From Merdiplasma sp964643295 (GTDB lineage Bacteria > Bacillota > Clostridia > Lachnospirales > Lachnospiraceae): 64,000 nt of DNA. The position numbers were made by a program, and so were the translations under genes. The notes under the pieces were generated by a model. That model was not told where the DNA came from. It saw only the letters and a list, made by a program, of their open reading frames with translations, and searched no databases. Below are positions 24,724 through 33,678 of this stretch, piece by piece. The stretch covers positions 1-64,000 of the forward strand of contig CAZXSN010000001.1 of assembly GCA_964643295.1 (NCBI GenBank), read 5' to 3'. Position 1 is the first letter of the stretch. Each line of letters opens with the position of its first letter.

Positions 24724-26820
24724 ATGAACAGAGAAGAGGCAAGAAAAAGAGCAGAAGCGCTTGTCGCGCAGATGACGCTGGAAGAAAAAGCCAGCCAGCT
24801 AAAATATGACGCACCGGCCATTAAGCGGCTGAACATTCCCGCCTACAACTGGTGGAATGAGGGGCTGCACGGGGCGGCAAGAGCCGGGCAGGCAACCGTC
24901 TTTCCGCAGGCCATCGGGATCGGAGCGACCTTTGATCCGGATCTGGCAAAGAAACTGGCGAATGTCGTTGCCACGGAAGGACGCGCAAAGTACAATGCCG
25001 CTTCCGCTTTGGAAGATCGGGACATCTACAAGGGACTGACCTTCTGGTCTCCCAACATCAATATTTTCCGTGATCCCCGCTGGGGACGCGGCCAGGAAAC
25101 CTACGGGGAAGATCCGTACCTGACCAGCCGTATGGGTGTCGCCTACGTGAAAGGACTGCAGGGGGACGGAGAAACGATGAAAGCCGCCGCCTGCGCGAAA
25201 CACTTCGCGGTGCACTCCGGTCCGGAGGCCAGTCGGCATGAATTCGACGCGAAAGTGTCCTTAAAGGATCTGAACGAAACCTATCTGCCCGCCTTTCAGG
25301 CGCTTGTGCAGGAGGCGCACGTGGCGGGCGTAATGGGCGCCTACAACCGCGTCAACGAAGAACCCGCCTGCGCCAGCCCGACGCTTATGAAGAAACTGCG
25401 GGAGGAATGGGGCTTTGAGGGATATTTTGTCTCCGACTGCTGGGCCATCCGTGATTTCCACGAACATCACATGGTAACCTCTTCCGCCAAAGAATCCGCG
25501 GCTCTGGCGATCAACCAGGGCTGCAATCTAAACTGCGGAAACACCTACCTGCATATTTTAAACGCATATCAAAGCGGCCTTGTCTGCGAGGAAGCGATCA
25601 CGGAATCCGCCGTGCGTCTGTTTACGACACGCTTCCTTCTGGGCCTGTTTGACGAAAGCGAATACGATCAGATTCCCTACAGCGTGATCGAATCGAAGGA
25701 ACATACTAAACTGGCGAAGCAGGCAGCACTGGAGAGCATCGTCCTGTTAAAAAATGACGGCCTACTGCCGCTTCGCAAAAGTGCCTTGAAAACCATCGGC
25801 ATCATCGGCCCGAACGCGGACAGCCGTGCCGCGCTGGTTGGCAATTACCACGGGACGGCCTCCCGCTATGTGACCATTCAGGAAGGTCTGCAGGATTATC
25901 TTGGCGAAGACGTACAGATTCTCACAAGTAAGGGCTGTGAACTTTTCCGTGACCGGACGGAACGCCTGGCGCTTCCCGGGGATCGGATCGCGGAGGCGAA
26001 AACGGTCGCCAAACTCAGCGATGTGGTGATTTTGTGCCTGGGACTTGACGAAACGCTGGAGGGAGAGCAGGGCGATACCGGAAACAGCTACGCCTCCGGT
26101 GACAAACCGGATCTGCTGCTTCCGAAAGTGCAGCGCGATCTGATGGAGGCAGTCGCGCAGACGGGGACTCCAACCGTGCTGTGCATGATGGCTGGCAGCG
26201 ATCTGGATTTAAGTTATGCGTCGGCTCATTTTCAGGCGATCCTGCAGGTCTGGTATCCGGGTTCGCAGGGAGGCGCCGCTGTGGCGGAGCTTTTATTTGG
26301 TGATCACTCCCCGTCTGGGAAACTTCCGGTCACCTTTTATGAGACGATCGAGGAGCTTCCCGCCTTTGAGGACTATTCGATGCGCGGCAGAACCTACCGC
26401 TATATGGAGCATCCGGCGCAGTATCCGTTTGGCTTCGGTCTGACTTACGGGGACGTGCGGGTAACTGACGCGAAGGTGCTCTCCGGAGATGAAAAAGACG
26501 CTCTCATCCTGCTTGCGGAAATCGAAAACGCGGGCTTTTGTGATACGGGGGATGTGCTGCAGGTATATATTACCTGCGATTCAAAGTATGCGCCGAGGAA
26601 TCCTTCGCTCTGCGCGTTCTCCAGGGTTTTCCTGAAGGCAGGAGAAAAAAAGGCCGTAACGCTCACCATCCCGCCGTCAGCCTTTACGGTGGTAAACGAC
26701 GACGGTAAACGGATCATTGACAGCAGACACTTTGTTTTGTATGCGGGATTCAGCCAGCCGGATGAGAAAAGCCGAAAGTTATGCGGCGTATCTCCGGTTA
26801 AAGTTACGTATGACTGTTAG
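24724..26820 (+). CDS. Glycoside hydrolase family 3 beta-xylosidase/beta-glucosidase
   Basis: Retaining exo-glycosidase, 698 residues, without a signal peptide, so it cleaves oligosaccharides after import. The N-terminal TIM barrel carries the xylosidase-like segment NINIFRDPRWGRGQETYGEDP, KHF and the nucleophile loop VSDCWAI (Asp238). The alpha/beta sandwich and a C-terminal fibronectin-III-like domain follow. The Asp-Cys in the nucleophile loop is common in BxlA-type beta-xylosidases, so xylo-oligosaccharides are the best guess; glucosides or arabinosides are possible. ATG 24724 has CAGGAG 8 nt upstream. It ends the sugar operon. Confidence 0.92.
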   Translation: MNREEARKRAEALVAQMTLEEKASQLKYDAPAIKRLNIPAYNWWNEGLHGAARAGQATVFPQAIGIGATFDPDLAKKLANVVATEGRAKYNAASALEDRDIYKGLTFWSPNINIFRDPRWGRGQETYGEDPYLTSRMGVAYVKGLQGDGETMKAAACAKHFAVHSGPEASRHEFDAKVSLKDLNETYLPAFQALVQEAHVAGVMGAYNRVNEEPACASPTLMKKLREEWGFEGYFVSDCWAIRDFHEHHMVTSSAKESAALAINQGCNLNCGNTYLHILNAYQSGLVCEEAITESAVRLFTTRFLLGLFDESEYDQIPYSVIESKEHTKLAKQAALESIVLLKNDGLLPLRKSALKTIGIIGPNADSRAALVGNYHGTASRYVTIQEGLQDYLGEDVQILTSKGCELFRDRTERLALPGDRIAEAKTVAKLSDVVILCLGLDETLEGEQGDTGNSYASGDKPDLLLPKVQRDLMEAVAQTGTPTVLCMMAGSDLDLSYASAHFQAILQVWYPGSQGGAAVAELLFGDHSPSGKLPVTFYETIEELPAFEDYSMRGRTYRYMEHPAQYPFGFGLTYGDVRVTDAKVLSGDEKDALILLAEIENAGFCDTGDVLQVYITCDSKYAPRNPSLCAFSRVFLKAGEKKAVTLTIPPSAFTVVNDDGKRIIDSRHFVLYAGFSQPDEKSRKLCGVSPVKVTYDC

Positions 26821-26825
26821 CGGAT

Positions 26826-27516
26826 TCATGCAAACGGAAAGAAAAGTCCTCCCGTCTTCCTTACTGACGGGAGGTTTTTTGGCATATGGATCGTAATCCT
26901 CCTAAGCATGCGGCAGAAGCGGCCGCGGGAATCCTTCTTCCAGGAGAGCCAGCAATAGAGCTGTTCGGATTCCTTCGTCTCAAAGTCTTCAGACTGCAAA
27001 GTTTTCAGGTAAATGCGCAGATGAAAAAAGAAGCTCTTTACCAGGGGATTTTCCTTCTCTTTCGGAACAAGGTACCAGATCATACGGCCAGGCGGCGCAT
27101 CGGTCAGCCGCTGAATGGGGATCCCTTTCTCTCTCAGGCGGTATCCGACAGAAAACGGCACAACCGCCCAGGCATCCGCTGTCAGAAATTCCTCCATTAA
27201 CGAAATCTGATCCAGGAAAACATGGGCATGTACACTCTCCGGGAAATGCTTTAAATGCCACCGGTCAAACTCATCGTTCCAGGGCAGACGGATTTCCTTA
27301 TGAAGGATCCAGATCCGAGGAACAAATCCCTGCTTCCTTTCCTTCCTTTTTCTCCAGGGATTCGCCCGGATGCGGGCAGTCATTCCTTTCCTTCTCCTTT
27401 TCCTGTACGGCAAATTTTCCCACCGCGCCGGCCACTGCAAAAGGATCAGAAAACGCGGGCAATACCCGCAGTGTTTTCGTATGCCTCTCATCTGCTGCAA
27501 AGGTCATGTCCGTCAT
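26826..27516 (-). pseudogene. Decayed LysR-type regulator
   Basis: Two overlapping reverse frames together resemble the effector-binding domain of a LysR regulator. The first, read from about 27516, gives DMTFAADERHTKTLRVLPAFSDPFAV. The second, shifted by one base and read to 26826, continues with PRIWILHKEIRLPWND, EFLTADAWAVVPFSVGYRL and GRMIWYLVPKEKENPLV. The shift falls around 27300-27370. The N-terminal helix-turn-helix is absent. The remnant probably once regulated a neighbour. The family call rests on motif spacing only. Confidence 0.55.
26848..26880 (+). terminator. Terminator of the GH3 sugar operon
   Basis: A 9-bp stem CCTCCCGTC / GACGGGAGG, a 9-nt loop and TTTTTT. It lies within the tail of the LysR remnant on the other strand. 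Confidence 0.92.
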
Positions 27517-27589
27517 TCCCTGTTCCCCTCACTGTGAATAGTGACAAAAACCAGCGGCAAAGAGGCTCAGATTCCGGCAAAATTTCTTC

Positions 27590-27648
27590 TTGACAGAAAC
27601 AGGGATCTTTGATATCATTTTGATAACAGTAACGATTACTATTATCAA
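27590..27648 (+). promoter_or_regulatory. PerR/Fur-gene promoter with a 13-bp inverted-repeat operator
   Basis: TTGACA (27590-27595), 17 bp, TATCAT (27613-27618). Directly downstream is TTGATAACAGTAA-cga-TTACTATTATCAA (27620-27648), a 13-bp inverted repeat with one mismatch, typical of Fur-family boxes. It covers the transcription start and the ribosome site, which implies strict autoregulation. Confidence 0.88.
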
Positions 27649-27657
27649 GGAGGCCTT

Positions 27658-28062
27658 ATGGCGGAGCTGAAGCACAGCAAACAGAGAGAGTCCATCAAAA
27701 ACTTCCTGGCCGGGCGGACGGATCATCCCACTGCTGAAACAATCTATGCCTGTTTGAGGGAAGAGTATCCGCACATCAGCCTGGGAACGGTCTACCGGAA
27801 TCTTGCGCTGCTTACGGATCTGGGCGAAATCAAAAAAATCAGCACCGGGGACGGTCCGGACCACTTTGACGGTGATATTTCCCAGCACCATCATTTCATC
27901 TGCCGCAATTGTCATCACGTCATCGATATGAACATGAAAAATATCGACTGCATCATCGAGGAAGCGGCCAAAGACTTTGACGGTCAGATCGAGGGATATG
28001 TCACAAACTTCTATGGACTGTGTGAAAACTGCCTGCGGGGACAGGAAATCACCCCTGCATGA
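27658..28062 (+). CDS. perR: Fur-family regulator, PerR-like
   Basis: Metal-dependent repressor of 134 residues. The winged helix (HPTAETIYACLREEYPHISLGTVYRNLALL) precedes a dimerisation domain with HHHFICRNC and a second zinc pair CENC, the structural zinc site of PerR/Fur. Neighbouring rubrerythrin and desulforedoxin-like genes favour a peroxide-sensing PerR over Fur or Zur. ATG 27658 has AAGGAGG overlapping the operator. Confidence 0.9.
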   Translation: MAELKHSKQRESIKNFLAGRTDHPTAETIYACLREEYPHISLGTVYRNLALLTDLGEIKKISTGDGPDHFDGDISQHHHFICRNCHHVIDMNMKNIDCIIEEAAKDFDGQIEGYVTNFYGLCENCLRGQEITPA

Positions 28063-28145
28063 AAGGTTCCCCCTGACAAAAACCTAAGGAGAAAGTAACG
28101 TAACTGACGCTAAAAAAATCAGAAATCAGAAAAGGAGAAAATGGT

Positions 28146-28691
28146 ATGGCAAAGTTTGTATGCAAAGTTTGTGGTTATGTTTATGAGGGAGATGCCGCTC
28201 CGGAGGCCTGCCCGATCTGCGGTGCTCCGGCTGAGAAATTCGAAGAGGTGAAAGAAGGCACCTTAACCTGGGCCTGCGAGCATGAGGTAGGCATCACCGA
28301 AGGCGTCAGCGAAGATATCGTGGATGGCCTGAGGGAAAACTTTGAAGGTGAATGCAAGGAAGTTGGCATGTACCTTGCCATGGCGAGAGTCGCTCACAGG
28401 GAGGGATATCCGGAAATCGGCCTGTACTGGGAAAAGGCCGCTTATGAAGAGGCGGAGCATGCCGCGAAATTTGCCGAAATGCTGGGCGAAGTCGTCACCC
28501 CGAGCACCAAAAAGAATCTGGAGATGCGCGTAGAGGCTGAAAACGGCGCTACCGCAGGCAAGCTCGAGCTGGCGAAGAAGGCAAAGGCCGCCAACCTTGA
28601 CGCAATCCATGACACCGTCCATGAGATGGCAAGAGACGAGGCGCGTCACGGCAGAGCATTCAAGGGTCTCTTAGACCGTTACTTTGGCTAA
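28146..28691 (+). CDS. rbr: Reverse rubrerythrin
   Basis: Peroxide-scavenging protein of 181 residues. An N-terminal rubredoxin domain with two CxxC pairs (VCKVCGY, ACPICGAP) precedes a ferritin-like di-iron four-helix domain with ExxH motifs (EEAEHAAKF; DEARHGRAF). This order, reversed relative to classical rubrerythrin, defines reverse rubrerythrins of Clostridia. It probably belongs to the PerR regulon next door. AAAAGGAG precedes the ATG. Confidence 0.95.
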   Translation: MAKFVCKVCGYVYEGDAAPEACPICGAPAEKFEEVKEGTLTWACEHEVGITEGVSEDIVDGLRENFEGECKEVGMYLAMARVAHREGYPEIGLYWEKAAYEEAEHAAKFAEMLGEVVTPSTKKNLEMRVEAENGATAGKLELAKKAKAANLDAIHDTVHEMARDEARHGRAFKGLLDRYFG

Positions 28692-28710
28692 ACAAACAGC
28701 CTTCTTATAA

Positions 28711-28759
28711 GAAAGGGTTGCGCCAGGGGATTTTTCCAGGGCGTAGATCCTTTCTTTTT
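28711..28759 (+). terminator. Terminator after rubrerythrin
   Basis: An outer stem GAAAGG / CCTTTC with further pairing (TGCGCC / GGCGTA) and then TTTTTA. The 230 bp from here to 28989 hold no gene that I can support. Confidence 0.8.
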
Positions 28760-28989
28760 ATAGGGGAGAAAATTCGTCCCTTTCGCAGTCACTGAAATCT
28801 GCCCGCTGAAAGACAAATCCTTCACCCTATGCGGGGAAAAAGGTGTTCGCTGCGGGCGGCTTTTCAGACAGCAGGAAGAAGGACAGGCGACAGCATCTTA
28901 AGGAGAAATCCTTTTCCCTTATCCTGCAGGGGCTCTGCCGTGAATAATAACCCTTTAGAGAGAAAGATCTCATAGACCGGAGGAAGCTT

Positions 28990-29319
28990 ATGAAAATCAG
29001 ATTAGACAAGGCAATCGCAGAATTTGTCCCGGAAAACCCGGCGGAGACCGCGGAACTGGAAGCGCTCTGGGTGAGAATGGGAAACTGTGTCGGCAACAAT
29101 AAGAGTCTGGAGCCGATCGGCGTTTACATTCCCTCTGAAAAAAATGTCGCACAGTTTCACATCAGCGGCTTAACTCCCGAGGAAGAGAAGGCCGTTCCGG
29201 AATTTATCGCGCCTTATGACACCGACGTTTACTGCTCAACCTGCAATAAGGTTGTCCACGTGAAAAAGGGTGAGCAGATCCCCATCTGCTGCGGCAAACT
29301 GATGGAGATCCTGGACTAA
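28990..29319 (+). CDS. Small protein with a desulforedoxin-like C-terminus
   Basis: A 109-residue protein whose C-terminus VYCSTCNKVVHVKKGEQIPICCGKLM-type segment has the C-x2-C ... C-C pattern of desulforedoxin/desulfoferrodoxin, which binds one Fe(Cys)4 centre. The 70 residues before it do not match a domain I recognise. No superoxide-reductase histidine cluster follows, so it is not a complete desulfoferrodoxin. With PerR and rubrerythrin upstream, an electron-carrier role in oxidative stress is likely but inferred. ATG 28990 has GGAGG 8 nt upstream. Confidence 0.7.
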   Translation: MKIRLDKAIAEFVPENPAETAELEALWVRMGNCVGNNKSLEPIGVYIPSEKNVAQFHISGLTPEEEKAVPEFIAPYDTDVYCSTCNKVVHVKKGEQIPICCGKLMEILD

Positions 29320-29339
29320 ATTTTACCTGAAAAACCGAT

Positions 29340-29378
29340 CCCTCCGCTTCCATAAAGCGGAGGGAAATTTTATATTTT
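29340..29378 (+). terminator. Terminator after the desulforedoxin-like gene
   Basis: A 10-bp perfect stem CCCTCCGCTT / AAGCGGAGGG with a 5-nt loop, followed by AAATTTTATATTTT. Confidence 0.85.
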
Positions 29379-29551
29379 CGATCCTTTCTCCTGCCTGAGG
29401 TAACGCCCATCGGCTGTTAGGAGAGCGCCAAAAATATCCTGCCGGATTTTCATACGCTGCCGACAGCGAAAGCATTTCCTTCTTCATCCGCATTTTTCCC
29501 GGGGAGATGATCCCCTGTTTCTCATTCAAAAAGCTCCATGGAGGGATTAGC

Positions 29552-30172
29552 ATGACAAACCGTGAAAGACGGGACAGCGAACTGGTCTACCGGGCGGATG
29601 AAGCCGTCCAGGAGGAACTTAGAAAAACAAGGATCCTGCTGCAGAAACTGAATACCGCTGACCGGACAGATGTGAACCTGATTGCCAATCTCGTCAAAGA
29701 ACTGCTGGGCAAATCAGACGGAGCTTTCATTAATCCACCATTCTACTGCGATTACGGCTTTCACATCGAAGTGGGAAAATCCTTTTTTGCCAATTACAAC
29801 TGCACGATACTGGACGTTGCCAGAGTGAAGATCGGTGATTACTGTCAGATGGCTCCGAACGCGGCCATCTATACGGCGGGGCACCCGATTCACCCGGATA
29901 CCCGCAATTCCGGTTATGAGTACGGAATCGAGGTCGTGATTGGCAGCAACGTGTGGATCGGAGGAAGCGCCGTGATCTGCCCGGGTGTCCATATCGGAGA
30001 CAATGTCGTGATCGGAGCCGGAAGTGTGGTAACGAAAGACATTCCTGACTGTGTCGTCGCGGCGGGAAATCCCTGCAGAATCATTCGGGCGGTCACCGAA
30101 GATGACCGGAGATATTATTACAAAAACAGGCTGATCGATGACGAGGCCTGGGAGATCATCTCAAAGAGCTGA
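29552..30172 (+). CDS. maa: Maltose/galactoside O-acetyltransferase family protein
   Basis: Acetyl-CoA-dependent sugar O-acetyltransferase of 206 residues. An N-terminal helical cap (SELVYRADEAVQEELRKTRILLQKLN) precedes a left-handed beta-helix of hexapeptide repeats with the catalytic-histidine segment YTAGHPIHP and the acetyl-CoA-binding GGSAVICPGVHIGDNVVIGAGSVV. Start ATG 29552 has GGAGGG 6 nt upstream; an in-frame ATG at 29507 lacks a ribosome site. The physiological sugar is unknown; such enzymes are thought to detoxify non-metabolised sugars. Confidence 0.88.
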   Translation: MTNRERRDSELVYRADEAVQEELRKTRILLQKLNTADRTDVNLIANLVKELLGKSDGAFINPPFYCDYGFHIEVGKSFFANYNCTILDVARVKIGDYCQMAPNAAIYTAGHPIHPDTRNSGYEYGIEVVIGSNVWIGGSAVICPGVHIGDNVVIGAGSVVTKDIPDCVVAAGNPCRIIRAVTEDDRRYYYKNRLIDDEAWEIISKS

Positions 30173-30382
30173 AACCCAGGCTGTTTTAGGTAGTAAACGT
30201 TCATTTTCCTACTAAATCTAAAGTCAATAATTAACATTACGGTGCCAGTATGCATCGTCAAACCGCAAATCCCCGGGATGTGCCGCTAACTCCCCTAATC
30301 TGCCGTTTTTACTCCTCCCACTTTTTTCAGAAATGTTATTTTTTCTTTATCTTTCGGTCACAGATTGCTCACAAACGTCCCG

Positions 30383-30542
30383 TATAATCAAAACCATCAG
30401 AAGTCCAAATGATCCCCAAGTTCATGAGGTGCACCATGAGACCGGGGATCGACTAAAAATTCTCTCAGCCAAAAAGGCCGAGTTCACATATATTTCCTTT
30501 CTCCGGCAGGGCTGCTTGAAACAGCGCCCTGCTTTATTTTTT
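30383..30542 (+). ncRNA. Candidate small RNA with own promoter element and terminator
   Basis: A perfect -10 TATAAT (30383-30388) without a good -35 leads into about 150 nt with no reading frame. It contains a hairpin closed by GATCCCC / GGGGATC with inner TCATG / CATGA, a second small hairpin (CTC-a-GCC / GGC-c-GAG), and a clear terminator GCAGGGC / GCCCTGC followed by TTTATTTTTT (30506-30542). The terminator has no upstream gene on this strand closer than 330 nt. I recognise no known RNA family. Confidence 0.4.
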
Positions 30543-30787
30543 CTGCCTGACGCAGTCTCATTGACTGTCCTTCGATCTGCCGTCCTTTACGTTTTTGACA
30601 GAATCCAGATAGAGCGAAAGCTCTTTTGCGGGCAAAGCCCCGTCCATCCATGTGCAGGAACACTCTTTGCCCGCACAGCCTGCCTGGAACTGGATGGCCC
30701 AGGCGATCCTCTTTCGTACCTCTACCCTTACAAGGGCTGCTCTTCCGCAAATTTTTGCCTGAAACTGCAAAAACAGGCAAAAAGCAG

Positions 30788-30816
30788 TTGCCAATCCTGT
30801 CAAAACGTAGTATACT
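30788..30816 (+). promoter_or_regulatory. Hemolysin III promoter
   Basis: TTGCCA (30788-30793), 17 bp, TATACT (30811-30816). It gives a leader of about 190 nt. Apart from this and the RNA candidate I see nothing in 30173-31013. Confidence 0.7.
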
Positions 30817-31013
30817 CTCTTTGTTACATAGTATTGAAAACCACATGTCGGTGTGCATCAGCGACGTTTCGTCTTTCATTTGCCGTATCTTGCCGGAGCG
30901 CCATTTTTTCTGTGCGGCACGGGCGGGTTTCCCCGCTTCGAAAAGACATCCGCGTAAACCTGCAGCATGCATGCCCTTTTCCGGCAAAGAGAGAGATTGG
31001 AGGAATGAAATCT

Positions 31014-31697
31014 ATGGCAGATAAAACTGGAAAGAAACAGAGGCACTTAAAGGATCCCGGCAGCGCCATCACCCATTTCATTGGGCTGATTCTGACGGTT
31101 CTTGCTTCGATTCCTCTGATGATCCGCGCGGCCTCCACCCATGATCCCATGCATGTGATCTCTCTGGGGATTTTCTCCCTCAGCATGATTCTGCTGTACA
31201 CTGCCAGCACTGTTTACCATGCCCTGGACATTTCCGACCGTGTCAACCGCATTCTGCGCAAGATTGACCACATGATGATCTTTGTGCTGATCGCAGGCAG
31301 CTATACACCCATCTGCATGATTGTTCTCAAGGGGAAAACCGGCTACACCTTATGCGCTCTTGTTTGGGCGATCGCCCTGGCAGGAATCCTGATCAAGGCG
31401 TTCTGGATCACCTGCCCGAAATGGTTTTCCTCCCTGCTCTACATCGCCATGGGCTGGTGCTGTGTGATCGATTACCAGGAGATCGTCTCGGGACTTTCCA
31501 AAGCGGCCTTTGCCTGGCTGCTGGCAGGCGGCATTATCTATACCATAGGCGGGATTATCTACGCGCTGAAACTGCCGATCTTCAATTCCAGGCATAAGAA
31601 TTTCGGCTCACACGAAATCTTCCACCTGTTTGTCATGGGAGGCAGTTTCTGTCACATGGTTCTGATGTATTTCTATGTGGCTCCCATGACGGCATAG
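31014..31697 (+). CDS. hlyIII: Hemolysin III / PAQR family membrane protein
   Basis: Seven-helix membrane protein of 227 residues (YqfA/PAQR family). It has the family's conserved histidines: HFIGL near the start, KIDHMMIFVLIAGSYTP in the middle and SHEIFHLFVMGGSFCHM in the last helices, a putative metal-hydrolase site. Despite its name, haemolysis is not established for most members; a role in lipid or membrane homeostasis is assumed. The frame is open far upstream, but ATG 31014 with GGAGG 10 nt before it is the first credible start. Confidence 0.9.
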   Translation: MADKTGKKQRHLKDPGSAITHFIGLILTVLASIPLMIRAASTHDPMHVISLGIFSLSMILLYTASTVYHALDISDRVNRILRKIDHMMIFVLIAGSYTPICMIVLKGKTGYTLCALVWAIALAGILIKAFWITCPKWFSSLLYIAMGWCCVIDYQEIVSGLSKAAFAWLLAGGIIYTIGGIIYALKLPIFNSRHKNFGSHEIFHLFVMGGSFCHMVLMYFYVAPMTA

Positions 31698-31733
31698 CGT
31701 CATCCTCTTTTAGATCCGAAAGCTTTCCGTTCT

Positions 31734-31763
31734 GCCCGGGATGTAAAACCCCGGGCGGGTTTG
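31734..31763 (+). terminator. Hairpin between the convergent hemolysin III and GIY-YIG genes
   Basis: GCCCGGG / CCCGGGC with a 9-nt loop, followed only by GGGTTT. It is a weak terminator candidate. Confidence 0.4.
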
Positions 31764-31831
31764 AGACCTTAAAAAGATCCGCCGTTTTCCCTAACCTTAA
31801 GGATCCCACAGCATTTTTCTGCGGGCGTATT

Positions 31832-32116
31832 TTACGGCTGCCTCCCGACAGAACCGCTTTCAATTAAGAGCGCCTTCTCTCTGTGCGTAAGCCGCTTCAG
31901 AGCCCGCTCCCTGCGCAGGGCTTCCTCTTTTGTGGGGAGCTCTTCCCAGTAGACGAGCTTTACAGGTCCCCGGCCTTTCGTGTACTTTGCTCCTCTTCCC
32001 TGGTTATGTGTCTCCACACGGCGCTTTAAATCGGTCGTCCATCCGGTATAATAGGTGCCGTCTGCGCACTCCAGGATGTACACAAAATTCTTCAAGGCTG
32101 TCTCCTCGTTTACCAT
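31832..32116 (-). CDS. GIY-YIG nuclease-domain protein (UPF0213/YhbQ-like)
   Basis: A single-domain protein of 94 residues: NFVYILECADGTYYTGWT carries the GIY-YIG core (here Y-I-L ... Y-T-G), followed by RRVETHNQGRGAKYTKGRGPVKLVYWEE and a conserved Glu region (KEEALRRERALKRL). YhbQ-type proteins may act in DNA repair; function is poorly known. ATG 32116 is the first plausible start, with only a weak GAGAG site. It lies downstream of dnaB. Confidence 0.85.
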   Translation of the reverse strand: MVNEETALKNFVYILECADGTYYTGWTTDLKRRVETHNQGRGAKYTKGRGPVKLVYWEELPTKEEALRRERALKRLTHREKALLIESGSVGRQP

Positions 32117-32193
32117 TTCTCTCGGCAGTGTCTCCCCCGTTTTGCTAGGTTGTATGTTTGCCGACGGTTTTCTCCTCCTGCGCTGCTTTCGTA

Positions 32194-32229
32194 CACAAAA
32201 AGAACCCGTCCGGTGAACGGGTCCATTTT
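32194..32229 (-). terminator. dnaB terminator
   Basis: On the reverse strand ACCCGT / ACGGGT with a 7-nt loop, then TCTTTTTGTG, just past the dnaB stop. The other strand also shows a T-run, so it could act both ways. Confidence 0.8.
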
Positions 32230-32244
32230 TGTTCTTCCCCTCGG

Positions 32245-33573
32245 CTACTTTTGTATATTGGCAAATTTTGTAAACCGCGGAAGCCATGCCAGCTCAATCG
32301 TCCCGATTGGGCCGTTGCGCTGTTTGGCGATGATCACCTCGGCCACATCTTTGCGCTCCGTATCTTTATTGTAATAATCTTCACGGTATAAAAACATGAC
32401 GACATCCGCATCCTGCTCAATAGCCCCCGACTCGCGCAGGTCTGACAGCATGGGACGGTGATCCGGGCGCTGTTCCACGGCCCTGGAAAGCTGGGAAAGC
32501 GCGATCACCGGAATCTGCAGTTCCCGGGCGATCTCCTTTAAGGAACGGGAGATCTCGGAAATCTCCTGCTGTCTGGACTCCGAGCGGTGACCGCTCTGCA
32601 TTAACTGCAGGTAGTCGATCATCACAATATCCACGTTGTATTCCAGCTTATATTTGCGGCATTTGCTGCGCAGTTCCGGTATCGAGATACCCGGCGTATC
32701 GTCGATGATCAGGTTGGAACGGCCGATCACGCCCGCCGCCTCAATCAGACTTCCCCAGTCCGGATCGCTTAAGTTCCCCGTGCGCAGAAGCTGGGCATCG
32801 ATCCTCGCTTCCTGCGAAAACAGCCGGTTCACGAGCTGCTCCCTGGACATCTCCAGGCTGAACATAGCCACCGTCTGTCCCCGCTGAAATGCCATATATT
32901 CCGCCATATTCAAGGCGAGCGCCGTCTTTCCCATGGATGGACGCGCGGCGATTAGAATCAGATCCGAGGCCTGAAAACCGGAGGTCTTGTAATCGAGGTC
33001 GATAAACCCGGAGGCCATTCCCGTGACGGCTCCCCTGTTGCGGCTGGCGGATTCAATCCTGTCCAGCGCCGCCATTACAATCTCCTTGATCGGCGTGAAA
33101 TCCTTGACGCCCGGCCTCTGGAGCACCTGGAAAATCTGTTTCTCCGTCATCTCCAGGATATCGTCAACGCGGTCCTTCCCCGCATAACAGGCATTGGAGA
33201 TCTCATCGCACACCTTGATCAGGCGGCGAAGCAGCGCTTTCTCCTGCACAATCTGCGCGTAACTGCTGACATTAAGGGAGGTCGGCACCCCGGCAATCAG
33301 GTTGCCGATATATTCCAGACTGCTGTATTCCTCCGGGATCTCCCTCTCTTTCAGGCGTTCCTGCAGTGTTACGGCATCTACCGGTTTTCCCTCCGCGTAC
33401 AGTCCCGCGATCGCCTCAAAGAGCGCCTTGCACTGCCGCTGATAGAAATCCTCCCCGGTCAGCATGTCCGTTGCCACCACAATCGCTTCCGGATCGATCA
33501 GCATCGCCCCGATAACTGACTGCTCCGCCTCTACGTTGCTGGGAAGGATCCGTTTAATCAGTGTTTCTTCCAT
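32245..33573 (-). CDS. dnaB: Replicative DNA helicase
   Basis: Hexameric helicase that unwinds the fork (called DnaC in Bacillus). 442 residues: the N-terminal domain (PSNVEAEQSVIGAMLIDPEA) binds primase and loader, and the RecA-like domain has Walker A ARPSMGKT, Walker B IVMIDYLQLM and the later AKQRNGPIG arginine-finger region. No intein interrupts it. It is the last gene of gdpP-rplI-dnaB, an order conserved in many Bacillota. Confidence 0.98.
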   Translation of the reverse strand: MEETLIKRILPSNVEAEQSVIGAMLIDPEAIVVATDMLTGEDFYQRQCKALFEAIAGLYAEGKPVDAVTLQERLKEREIPEEYSSLEYIGNLIAGVPTSLNVSSYAQIVQEKALLRRLIKVCDEISNACYAGKDRVDDILEMTEKQIFQVLQRPGVKDFTPIKEIVMAALDRIESASRNRGAVTGMASGFIDLDYKTSGFQASDLILIAARPSMGKTALALNMAEYMAFQRGQTVAMFSLEMSREQLVNRLFSQEARIDAQLLRTGNLSDPDWGSLIEAAGVIGRSNLIIDDTPGISIPELRSKCRKYKLEYNVDIVMIDYLQLMQSGHRSESRQQEISEISRSLKEIARELQIPVIALSQLSRAVEQRPDHRPMLSDLRESGAIEQDADVVMFLYREDYYNKDTERKDVAEVIIAKQRNGPIGTIELAWLPRFTKFANIQK

Positions 33574-33678
33574 CTTAAAACTCCAGTTTCCAAAATGAGG
33601 TTTTTTCTGCCCGTTTAAGTCCCGCTCATCTTCTCCGGGGCTTCACTGACCATGAAAAGACGCGCCGCGGTCCTGTTT

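Noticed and set aside
30333..31013. Long open frame continuous with hemolysin III
   Set aside because: The residues do not look like a protein, it contains the RNA candidate, a terminator and a promoter, and the true start at 31014 has a good ribosome site.
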